Source of the DNA: Prevotella sp.
Lineage (GTDB): Bacteria; Bacteroidota; Bacteroidia; Bacteroidales; Bacteroidaceae
DNA: 10,870 nt
Direction of reading: 5' to 3'
Assembly: GCA_021204565.1 (NCBI GenBank)
Contig: JAJPZE010000116.1
Location: forward strand, 1 to 10,870
Program-made: the position numbers and the translations under genes
Shown here: positions 1-7,756 of the stretch, piece after piece
How positions within the stretch are numbered: position 1 is the stretch's first letter
Layout: each line of letters begins with the position of its first letter
Notes under the pieces: generated by a model
Told to the model about the DNA's origin: nothing
The model's input: only the letters and a program-made list of their open reading frames with translations
Database searches by the model: none

Positions 1-1245
1 GTAATAGAGGCTGTAGCCGAGCACGTTGCCGACACCACACGGGGAACGGTCTTGGGCAAGGGGGATGTACGCATCTCCACAGTGGAGCACGCGCTTTCGG
101 CGCTCTACGCTCTCGGCGTGGATAACTGCCGTATGGAGGTGAACGGACCGGAGCTGCCAATCCTCGACGGCTCCGCAAAGCCGTACGTAGAGAAGATAAA
201 CCAGATAGGGCTTGAGGAGCAGAGCGTGCCCAAGAACTATTATGTCATCCATAGGAAGATAGAGCTACGCGACGAGGAAACAGGGAGTACGATCACCATT
301 CTCCCCGACGAACAACTCAGCATCACCGCGATGTGTTCGTTCGAATCCAAGTTTATCAACTCCCAGTTCGCCACCCTTGAGACTCTCGACGATTATCCGG
401 CGGAGATTGCCCCCGCACGCACGTTTGTATTCGTGCGTGATGTCGTGCCGCTCCTTGAGATGAACCTTATTAAAGGCGGCGACCTCGACAACGCAATAGT
501 CATATACGAACGGCAAGTGGAGCAAGAGAAGCTCGACAAGCTTGCCGACTTTATGGGCGTAGCGCGGATGGATGCGACGAAAATCGGGTACATCCAACAC
601 CGTCCGTTGATTTGGGAAAACGAATGTACGCGCCACAAACTTTTAGACGTCATCGGGGACATCGCACTCATCGGACGCCCGCTTAAAGGCCGAATTATCG
701 CCACCCGTCCGGGGCATACGGTGAATACGAAGTTCGCGCGTCTTATGCGCAGGGAGATAAAGAAATACGACGTGCAAGCACCGGTGTACGACCCGAACGC
801 GCAGCCGGTTATGGATATAAAGCGCATACGCGAGCTCTTGCCCCATCGTTATCCTATGGCGCTGATAGACAAGGTTATCGGCTTGGGTTCGAACTTCATT
901 ATCGGGTTGAAGAACGTTACGGCAAACGAGGCGTTCTTTCAGGGGCATTTCCCCGACGAGCCTGTGATGCCGGGCGTGTTGCAGGTGGAGGCGTTGGCAC
1001 AGTGCGGCGGGTTGTTGACGCTTAATTCGTTGAAAGAGCCTCACCTCTACTCTACGTATTTTCTCTCCATCTCCGAAGTTAAGTTCCGGCGCAAGGTGGT
1101 GCCGGGCGATACGTTACTCTTCCGCGTGGAGATGCTTACCCCCATCCGGCACGGGATTGCGTCTATGAAAGGCTGGTGCTTCGTGGGCGATGCAGTAGTG
1201 ATGGAGGCGACATTTACCGCACAACTAACCAAGAACAAGATATGA
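1..1245 (+). CDS. lpxC/fabZ: Bifunctional UDP-3-O-acyl-N-acetylglucosamine deacetylase / 3-hydroxyacyl-ACP dehydratase (LpxC-FabZ), 5' partial
   Basis: This is a fusion of two enzymes, open in frame from base 1, so about 50 N-terminal residues lie outside the window. The first part is LpxC, the zinc-dependent cytoplasmic deacetylase that commits UDP-GlcNAc derivatives to lipid A. STVEH (His codon 88-90, preceded by the Glu that acts as general base in E. coli LpxC) and HKLLD (His 634-636, Asp 646-648) supply the expected zinc ligands, and the His of RPGH is at 715-717. From about base 800 the protein becomes FabZ, which dehydrates 3-hydroxyacyl-ACP in fatty acid elongation. It shows LLPHRYPM, GHFPDEPVMPG (catalytic His 946-948) and QVEALAQ (catalytic Glu 988-990). 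The two halves compete for the same 3-hydroxyacyl-ACP pool, so the fusion links lipid A and fatty acid synthesis; it is the usual form in Bacteroidota. The TGA stop overlaps the lpxA ATG. Confidence 0.96.
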   Translation, partial: VIEAVAEHVADTTRGTVLGKGDVRISTVEHALSALYALGVDNCRMEVNGPELPILDGSAKPYVEKINQIGLEEQSVPKNYYVIHRKIELRDEETGSTITILPDEQLSITAMCSFESKFINSQFATLETLDDYPAEIAPARTFVFVRDVVPLLEMNLIKGGDLDNAIVIYERQVEQEKLDKLADFMGVARMDATKIGYIQHRPLIWENECTRHKLLDVIGDIALIGRPLKGRIIATRPGHTVNTKFARLMRREIKKYDVQAPVYDPNAQPVMDIKRIRELLPHRYPMALIDKVIGLGSNFIIGLKNVTANEAFFQGHFPDEPVMPGVLQVEALAQCGGLLTLNSLKEPHLYSTYFLSISEVKFRRKVVPGDTLLFRVEMLTPIRHGIASMKGWCFVGDAVVMEATFTAQLTKNKI

Positions 1246-2012
1246 ACAACATACATCCCTTAGCCGTTGTACACCCTGACGCCAAGTTGGGGGACGGCAA
1301 TATTATCGGTCCGTTCTGCGTCATTGACGGCGATGTGGAGATTGGAGACAACAACCGTTTGCTCTCTCACGTTACTCTTCATCAAGGTCTGCGTATGGGC
1401 AACGGCAACGAAGTGTTTCCCGGAGCGAGTCTTGCGACGAAGCCGCAAGATTTGAAGTACAAAGGCGAGAGGACATATTGCATTATCGGCGACAATAACT
1501 CCATCCGGGAGAATGTAACTATCTCCCGCGGCACGGCGTCAAAGGGGAAGACCGTTATCGGCAACGGTAACCTTATGATGGAGGATATGCATATTGCCCA
1601 CGACTGTGTTGTAGGGGACGAGTGCGTTATCGGAGCGAGCACGAAAGTGGCGGGAGAGATAACTATCGACAGCTACGCGATCATCTCCGCGTGCGTCTTG
1701 TTTCATCAGTTTATGCGTATCGGGTCTTACGTTATGGTGCAGGGAGGTTGCCGTTTGCCGATGGATATCCCCCCGTTCGTTACAATCGGGAAAGAGCCGG
1801 CACGCTATTGCGGGCTTAATATTGTCGGTTTGCGCCGGCGGGGATTTAGCGAAGAGCGCATTAACCTGATCCACGACGCATACCGCATCTATTATTCCGC
1901 CGCTATTAAAAACGACGCATTGAACGAAATAAGGGCCTTAGGCGCCAGCCCCGACCTTGATTATATAATCACATTCATAGAGAACAGCAAGAGAGGAATA
2001 ATCCGTGGTTAG
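1242..2012 (+). CDS. lpxA: Acyl-ACP--UDP-N-acetylglucosamine O-acyltransferase (LpxA)
   Basis: LpxA transfers a 3-hydroxyacyl chain from ACP to UDP-GlcNAc, the first step of lipid A synthesis, in the cytoplasm as a left-handed beta-helix trimer. The 256-residue product matches the family length. Residues 1 to about 190 are hexapeptide repeats (IHPLAVVHPDAKLG, NIIGPFCVIDGDVEIG, CVVGDECVIGASTKVAG). HIAHDCVVG carries the expected catalytic His, here residue 120 (codon 1599-1601). The stretch GLNIVGLRRRGFS leads into the C-terminal helical domain, as in E. coli LpxA. I chose the ATG at 1242 because it gives the standard N-terminus and overlaps the upstream TGA as ATGA, typical of translational coupling; the same frame is open upstream from 1176, but that would add residues lying inside FabZ. 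The LpxC and LpxA steps are thus encoded back to back. Confidence 0.97.
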   Translation: MNNIHPLAVVHPDAKLGDGNIIGPFCVIDGDVEIGDNNRLLSHVTLHQGLRMGNGNEVFPGASLATKPQDLKYKGERTYCIIGDNNSIRENVTISRGTASKGKTVIGNGNLMMEDMHIAHDCVVGDECVIGASTKVAGEITIDSYAIISACVLFHQFMRIGSYVMVQGGCRLPMDIPPFVTIGKEPARYCGLNIVGLRRRGFSEERINLIHDAYRIYYSAAIKNDALNEIRALGASPDLDYIITFIENSKRGIIRG

Positions 2013-2913
2013 GCTCTCGGCGAGGTGTAAGACGTTGGTTGTTATAGTCGGCGCAACGGGTGTAGGCAAGACGGAAGCGGCGCTGACGTTGGCGGAGCGG
2101 TTGGGCGTGCCCGTTATCAATGCCGACTCCCGCCAGGTTTTCCGCGAGATACCGATAGGCACGGCGGCTCCGACAGCGGAACAACAGCGGCGCGTACGCC
2201 ATTATTTTGTCGGCACAAAGAGCATTACGGAGTATTATTCGGCGGCGGAGTATGAAAGCGATGTATTGGCTTTGCTCGGCGAATTGTTTACGAACGGCGA
2301 TGTTGCGCTTATGTGCGGCGGGTCGATGATGTACGTTGATGCCGTATGCAAGGGCATAGACGACCTTCCGACGGTTGACATCCGGACGCGCACGGAGATG
2401 AAACGCCGCTTGGAAGAGGAGGGGTTGGAAGCGCTGACAGATGAGCTCCGGCGGCTTGACCCCGAGCATTATAATATTGTTGACCGCAATAACCCGCGCC
2501 GCATATTGCACGCTTTGGAGATTTGTCATATATCCGGACGGCCGTATTCTTCATTCCGCAAGGGCAAAGCGAAGCAACGTCCGTTCCGCATAAAGAAGAT
2601 TGGACTGGCTCGCCCGCGTGAGGAGACATACGCCCGTATCAACCGCCGCGTAACGGAGATGATTGCACGCGGGTTGGTCGAAGAGGCGCGGAGCGTTTAT
2701 CCGATGCGTGAATTGAATGCGCTCAATACAGTCGGATACAAAGAATTATTTAAGTTCTTCGACGGCGACATCAGTTTTGACGAAGCTGTCCGGCAGATAC
2801 AATCCGCCACGCGACGCTACGTGAGGAAGCAGATGACGTGGTTTTCTCACGACCCTGAGATTAGTTGGCAACACGCCGAAGAGGAGATAAATATTGACCG
2901 GATATGGAGTTAA
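2005..2913 (+). CDS. miaA: tRNA dimethylallyltransferase (MiaA)
   Basis: MiaA transfers a dimethylallyl group to N6 of A37 in tRNAs reading UNN codons, which improves codon-anticodon pairing. The 302-residue protein has the P-loop GATGVGKT (residues 16-23), the substrate-binding DSRQ (41-44), an IGTAAPT segment in place of the common GTAKPT, the GGSMMYVDAVCKGIDD block, and a C-terminal RRYVRKQMTWF motif. Length and motif order fit a complete enzyme. The start is a GTG at 2005 that overlaps the end of lpxA by 8 nt and is preceded by a purine-rich GAGAGGA; no ATG lies upstream of the P-loop in this frame, so GTG is the best start, though a few residues either way cannot be excluded. Bacteroidota often carry miaA beside lpxA. 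Confidence 0.95.
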   Translation: MVRLSARCKTLVVIVGATGVGKTEAALTLAERLGVPVINADSRQVFREIPIGTAAPTAEQQRRVRHYFVGTKSITEYYSAAEYESDVLALLGELFTNGDVALMCGGSMMYVDAVCKGIDDLPTVDIRTRTEMKRRLEEEGLEALTDELRRLDPEHYNIVDRNNPRRILHALEICHISGRPYSSFRKGKAKQRPFRIKKIGLARPREETYARINRRVTEMIARGLVEEARSVYPMRELNALNTVGYKELFKFFDGDISFDEAVRQIQSATRRYVRKQMTWFSHDPEISWQHAEEEINIDRIWS

Positions 2914-5411
2914 AAGACTTTCTCCGCCTAATGGCTGAAGAGCTTCGGCGTGCGGCACAATGGTGCGGGCGTGCATTACGCCGCGCTTGGGTGTGGTATC
3001 GCGGGTTGTACGTCGGAAAGCGGTGGTGGGTAAAAACGCTTGCGGTAGCCGGTTCGCTCGCAGTTCTGTTCTTTCTTTATCTTGGCGCGGTGGATATGAA
3101 TTTCCTGTGGCTGTTCGGCAAGTCGCCGGGTTTCAGGCAGATAGAGAATGCGGAGATATCGCAGGCGAGCGAGATTTACTCTGCCGACGGAGTGCTGATA
3201 GGGAAATTCTTTAACGAGAACCGCACGCCCGTCGAGTATGACGACGTTAATCCAATCTTTTGGAAATGCCTTATCGATACTGAGGACGAGCGTTATTACA
3301 GCCATCACGGGATTGACTTTATCGGCCTGTTCTCCGCCGCCAAAGATGCCGCTACGGGGCACGGCGGACGCGGCGCGTCGACCATTACACAGCAGTTGGC
3401 GAAGAACTTGTTCCGCGTCCGCACGCAATACAGCACGGGGTTGCTCGGCAACATACCCGGCATCAGCATCCTTATAATGAAAACTAAGGAATGGATAATC
3501 GCCACAAAACTCGAATATCTATACGACAAGCAACGTATCTTGCAGATGTATGCCAACACGGTTGACTTCGGGAGCAACTCGTTCGGAATTAAGACCGCGT
3601 GCCGCACATACTTCAAAACAACCCCCGCAAAGCTTACCGCGGAGCAATCGGCGGTGTTGGTCGGGATGCTCAAGGCAACAACTTATTATAATCCGAAGAT
3701 AAACCCGAACAACAGTTTACGCCGGCGGAACATCGTCTTGGACAATATGTATGCCAAGGGCGACCTCAGGAAAGCCGAGTGTGATTCTCTCAAGCGGCTC
3801 CCCATAAGGTTGTCTTACGCGGTGGAGAACAACTACGACGGGCAGGCGCAATATTTCCGCGAGGCTGTTGCGGACGAGCTTAAAGGGTGGTGCGAAGAGA
3901 ACGGATACGACCTTTATTCGAGCGGTTTGAAGATTTATACGACCCTCGACACGCGCATGCAACGTTATGCGGAGGAGGCTGCCGCCAAACAAATGAAGCA
4001 AGTGCAGCGTAACTTCGACAATCATTGGGGCAATAACGAGCCGTGGGTGGACGAGCGCGGACGGGTAATGCCGGACTTTATCGACGGGATAGTGAGGCGC
4101 CAACCCGTGTGGCGTTATCTTAACGCGAAGTATCCCGACGAGCCCGACTCGGTGGATTATTACCTCAATCTGCCTCACGCGGTAAAGGTGTTTACGTGGG
4201 GCAACGACTCGCTGGAAACGACGAAGATACTGTCCGTAGTCGACTCGGTGAAGTACATGGTGCGGTTTATGCATTGCTCTTTCGTGGCGATGGAGCCGCA
4301 GACGGGATACGTCAGGGCGTATGTCGGCGACGTGAGTTTCAAGTCTTGGAAGTACGATAAAGTTCGTGCGATGCGCCAGCCGGGCTCGACGTTTAAGCTG
4401 TTTGTTTATACGGAAGCGATGAACCAAGGGTTCACTCCTTGCACGGAAAGAGCAGACCGGTACATCTCTATGAACGTATGGGACGCGGCGCAGAAGAAAG
4501 AGGTGTTGTGGGCTCCGACCAATGCCGACGGCATCTTCACGGGCGATACAATGCCGCTTAAAAGTGCGTTCGCCCGGAGCGTGAACTCTATTGCGGTCGG
4601 TATCGGGCAAGAGGTTGGTATAAAGCGAATTGCGGAGACGGCACACCGGATGGGTATCAAGAGCCGGTTGGACGATAGCGCACCGTCGCTCGCACTTGGC
4701 AGCTCGGATGTCAGTTTATTAGAACTGGCGAACGCATACTGCACTGTAGCTGACAACGGACACCGGCACGACCCGGTGCTTGTTCTGCGCATTGAAGACA
4801 GTAAAGGCAAGGAAGTGTACACCGCGCCGCAGACAGATGTAACGGCGATTTCATATAAGAGCGCGTTCCTTATGCAGCAAATGTTGCAAGCCGGGATGCG
4901 CGAGCCGGGGGGCACATCGATGAATATGTGGGGGTATGTACGTAATGCGTCGGATACTGATTTCGGGGGAAAGACGGGCACGTCGAACAATCATTCCGAC
5001 GCTTGGTTTATGTGTGTCAGCCCCCGATTAGTATGCGGCGCGTGGGTTGGAGGCGAATATCGTTGCATACATTTCCGTACCGGGCAACTCGGGCAAGGGA
5101 GCCGCACGGCGCTCCCGATATGCGGTTACTTTATTGACAGCGTTATGAGCGACCCGGCATTCAAGCAATATCACGCCCGTTTCGACACGCCGAAAGACGA
5201 GGAGATAGAGGCGTGGATGTACTCCTGCCCCGGCTATTATCCCCACGTACCGGATACGCTCTTCCTCGACTCTCTCGGCGTTGACATTGACGCTCTTGCC
5301 CCCAAAGACAGTGCGGGAAAGGCGATACTCGACCCGAGAGGGCAAGGTATAGCGCCGTCGCGGGCGGATGACATCCTAAATCGGGACATGCGTATTGATA
5401 AAGACGAATAA
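2904..5411 (+). CDS. mrcA: Class A penicillin-binding protein (PBP1a-type transglycosylase/transpeptidase)
   Basis: This bifunctional peptidoglycan synthase polymerises lipid II and cross-links the strands on the periplasmic face of the inner membrane. The 835-residue protein has a basic cytoplasmic N-terminus, one membrane anchor at about residues 44-63, then a GT51 glycosyltransferase domain at about 95-275. That domain contains EDERYYSHHG (catalytic Glu127), GASTITQQLAKNLF and KTKEWIIATKLE. The transpeptidase domain has all three active-site motifs: STFK with nucleophile Ser495, SVN at 559-561 and KTGT at 690-693. All are intact, so the protein should be active and beta-lactam sensitive. 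The ATG at 2904 overlaps the miaA stop by 10 nt. A 26-nt A/T-rich gap (5412-5437) separates it from ileS, the longest gap before base 10450. The symbol mrcA/ponA is assigned by family, not by a distinguishing feature. Confidence 0.95.
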   Translation: MELKDFLRLMAEELRRAAQWCGRALRRAWVWYRGLYVGKRWWVKTLAVAGSLAVLFFLYLGAVDMNFLWLFGKSPGFRQIENAEISQASEIYSADGVLIGKFFNENRTPVEYDDVNPIFWKCLIDTEDERYYSHHGIDFIGLFSAAKDAATGHGGRGASTITQQLAKNLFRVRTQYSTGLLGNIPGISILIMKTKEWIIATKLEYLYDKQRILQMYANTVDFGSNSFGIKTACRTYFKTTPAKLTAEQSAVLVGMLKATTYYNPKINPNNSLRRRNIVLDNMYAKGDLRKAECDSLKRLPIRLSYAVENNYDGQAQYFREAVADELKGWCEENGYDLYSSGLKIYTTLDTRMQRYAEEAAAKQMKQVQRNFDNHWGNNEPWVDERGRVMPDFIDGIVRRQPVWRYLNAKYPDEPDSVDYYLNLPHAVKVFTWGNDSLETTKILSVVDSVKYMVRFMHCSFVAMEPQTGYVRAYVGDVSFKSWKYDKVRAMRQPGSTFKLFVYTEAMNQGFTPCTERADRYISMNVWDAAQKKEVLWAPTNADGIFTGDTMPLKSAFARSVNSIAVGIGQEVGIKRIAETAHRMGIKSRLDDSAPSLALGSSDVSLLELANAYCTVADNGHRHDPVLVLRIEDSKGKEVYTAPQTDVTAISYKSAFLMQQMLQAGMREPGGTSMNMWGYVRNASDTDFGGKTGTSNNHSDAWFMCVSPRLVCGAWVGGEYRCIHFRTGQLGQGSRTALPICGYFIDSVMSDPAFKQYHARFDTPKDEEIEAWMYSCPGYYPHVPDTLFLDSLGVDIDALAPKDSAGKAILDPRGQGIAPSRADDILNRDMRIDKDE

Positions 5412-5437
5412 GGTAATCGATATATAATTTATTGTTT

Positions 5438-7756
5438 ATGAGCAAACGATTTACCGAGCGAAAGGCTCTTGATTTGGTGCAAGTGAACGCCGATGTGTTG
5501 GCGGATTGGGAGAGAGAAGATATTTTTCATAAGAGCATAAACGAACGGGAGGGGTATCCCCCGTTCATCTTTTACGAGGGTCCGCCGTCGGCTAACGGTC
5601 ATCCGGGCATCCACCACGTGATGGGCAGGACAATAAAGGACACTATCAACCGCTATAAGACAATGAAGGGCTTCCGCGTAGCTCGCAAGGCGGGCTGGGA
5701 TACTCACGGGTTGCCCGTGGAGCTGTCTGTGGAGAAGTCGTTGGGCATAACAAAGGAGGACATAGGGCGGAAGATATCGGTCGACGAGTATAATAATGCT
5801 TGCCGTAAGAATGTGATGATGTATACCGGGGAGTGGTCGGAGCTGACGCGGAAGATGGGTTACTTTGTCGACCTCGAACATCCTTACGTCACTTACGAAA
5901 CGAAGTATATCGAGACGCTGTGGTGGCTCTTGCGCCGGCTCTACGATGAAGGCTTGCTCTATAAGGGGTACACCATCCAGCCGTATTCCCCTGCGGCGGG
6001 CACGGGTTTGTCGTCTCACGAATTAAACCAGCCCGGATGTTACCGCGACGTAAAGGACACGACGGTAACCGCGCAGTTTGAAGTTACGGACGCGGAGCGT
6101 ATAATTAACGTACCGAAAGGAGAGAAAGTATATATCCTCGCGTGGACGACAACGCCTTGGACACTGCCGTCGAACACGGCGTTGTGCGTAGGCGCGAAGA
6201 TTGATTATGTTGCCTTGCGGGGAGCTAATCCTTATACGGGAGAGCGGGCGGTGTATGTTCTTGCCGAAGTGCTTAAAGGGAATTACTTTGCTCCGGAAGC
6301 GGGCAAAGAGCTTGAGATACTATGGCGCGGGAAAGGCGCGGAGTTGGTCGGGCTGCATTATAAGCAGCTGTTTGATTGGATTAAACCCTGCGATGTGGTT
6401 GACGACAAGATAGTTGACCGCACGGCTGAGGCATTCAGGGTTATCCCCGGCGATTACGTTACGACCGATGAGGGGACGGGTATCGTTCATATCGCTCCGA
6501 CGTTCGGCGCGGATGATGCCAAGGTTGCAAAGGATGCGGGCATACCCTCGCTGTTCGTTATAGATAAGGCGGGGGACACCCGCCCGATGGTTGATTTCAG
6601 GGGCAAATACTTTATAAAAGAGGATATGGACGCCGCTTTCACGGCGCAGCAAGTGAACGGGAGCTATTGGCAACATAGCGGCGATTACGTCAAGAACGCA
6701 TACGACCCGAAGTATAACGCCGGGGGGAAGTACGACGAGAAGGCGGCTAATAAAGATATCGACCTTAATATCAAGCTCTGCATAGAGATGAAAGAGGCGG
6801 GCACGGCGTTTAAGATTGAGAAGCACGTGCACAACTATCCTCATTGCTGGCGCACTGAAAAGCCGGTGCTCTATTACCCGCTCGCCTCGTGGTTTATCCG
6901 TTCTACGGCGAAGAAAGAACGTATGGCGGAGCTGAACAAAACGATTAAATGGAAACCCGAGACGACGGGTACGGGGCGTTTCGGCAAGTGGCTTGAGAAC
7001 CTTAACGATTGGAACCTGTCCCGCTCGCGTTATTGGGGCACGCCGTTGCCTATATGGCGCTCCCGCGACACAAAGGAGGAAATATGCATCGGGAGCTTGG
7101 AGGAGCTCTACCGGGAGATAGACAAAGCCGTCGACGCGGGCGTGATGGAGAGCAATCCGTTGCGCGACAAAGGCTTCGTTCCGGGCAATATGGCGAAAGA
7201 GAATTACGATCGTATCGACCTGCACCGGCCTTATGTTGACTACATCAAACTTGTCAGCGACAAGGGCACGGTATTAACCCGCGAGCCCGATCTTATAGAT
7301 GTATGGTTCGACTCCGGTGCGATGCCGTACGCTCAGATACACTATCCTTTTGAGAACAAAGAGGCGTTTGACAGCCGCGCCGTTTATCCGGCGGACTTCA
7401 TCGCCGAAGGTGTCGACCAGACGCGAGGGTGGTTCTTCACTCTTCACGCTATTGCCGTGATGGCGTTCGACTCCGTTGCTTTCCGCGCCGTGATATCCAA
7501 CGGGCTTGTCTTAGATAAGAACGGAGTGAAGATGTCGAAACGTATCGGAAACGTTGTCGACCCCTTTGAATGTATAGCGACATACGGGGCGGACGCCGTG
7601 CGTTGGTATATGATAACCAACTCTTCCCCTTGGGACAATCTCTCCTTCGACCCCGACGGAGTGAAAGAGGTTACGTCGTCGTTCTTTGTAAAGCTGTTCC
7701 AAGCGTATTCGTTCTTCACTCTTTACGCCAATGTCGACGGGTTTACATATTCCTAA
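5438..7756 (+). CDS. ileS: IleRS N-terminal fragment: catalytic and editing domains, ending at the premature TAA
   Basis: This is what would be made if the internal stop is real: 772 residues holding the whole aminoacylation core and the CP1 editing domain, with both nucleotide-binding signatures (GIHH and KMSKR) intact. It ends about 70 residues after KMSKR, in the linker before the alpha-helical anticodon-binding domain. Such a fragment might still activate isoleucine, but it lacks the domain that recognises the tRNA(Ile) anticodon and would be expected to charge tRNA poorly by itself. Confidence 0.75.
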   Translation: MSKRFTERKALDLVQVNADVLADWEREDIFHKSINEREGYPPFIFYEGPPSANGHPGIHHVMGRTIKDTINRYKTMKGFRVARKAGWDTHGLPVELSVEKSLGITKEDIGRKISVDEYNNACRKNVMMYTGEWSELTRKMGYFVDLEHPYVTYETKYIETLWWLLRRLYDEGLLYKGYTIQPYSPAAGTGLSSHELNQPGCYRDVKDTTVTAQFEVTDAERIINVPKGEKVYILAWTTTPWTLPSNTALCVGAKIDYVALRGANPYTGERAVYVLAEVLKGNYFAPEAGKELEILWRGKGAELVGLHYKQLFDWIKPCDVVDDKIVDRTAEAFRVIPGDYVTTDEGTGIVHIAPTFGADDAKVAKDAGIPSLFVIDKAGDTRPMVDFRGKYFIKEDMDAAFTAQQVNGSYWQHSGDYVKNAYDPKYNAGGKYDEKAANKDIDLNIKLCIEMKEAGTAFKIEKHVHNYPHCWRTEKPVLYYPLASWFIRSTAKKERMAELNKTIKWKPETTGTGRFGKWLENLNDWNLSRSRYWGTPLPIWRSRDTKEEICIGSLEELYREIDKAVDAGVMESNPLRDKGFVPGNMAKENYDRIDLHRPYVDYIKLVSDKGTVLTREPDLIDVWFDSGAMPYAQIHYPFENKEAFDSRAVYPADFIAEGVDQTRGWFFTLHAIAVMAFDSVAFRAVISNGLVLDKNGVKMSKRIGNVVDPFECIATYGADAVRWYMITNSSPWDNLSFDPDGVKEVTSSFFVKLFQAYSFFTLYANVDGFTYS

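Noticed and set aside
1..1245. LpxC-FabZ fusion as a novelty
   Set aside because: The fusion is the normal form of these genes in Bacteroidota; it is annotated but not reported as unusual.
3717..4646. 309-codon open frame on the minus strand inside the PBP gene
   Set aside because: It is antisense to a gene with all its active-site motifs, is rich in Arg/His as expected for a shadow of G/C-ending codons, and has no family resemblance.
5412..5437. Promoter for ileS in the A/T-rich 26-nt gap
   Set aside because: The gap is A/T-rich, but I find no good match to TAnnTTTG at a usable place, so I only mention it and do not annotate it.
6320..7225. 301-codon open frame on the minus strand inside ileS
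   Set aside because: Shadow of the IleRS coding strand; Arg-rich, no domain pattern, no promoter or start context.
7754..7756. Reassigned TAA codon (alternative genetic code) as explanation for the ileS stop
   Set aside because: The PBP gene, miaA, lspA and the lipoprotein gene all end at TAA at the expected protein length, and TAA reassignment is not known to me in such bacteria.
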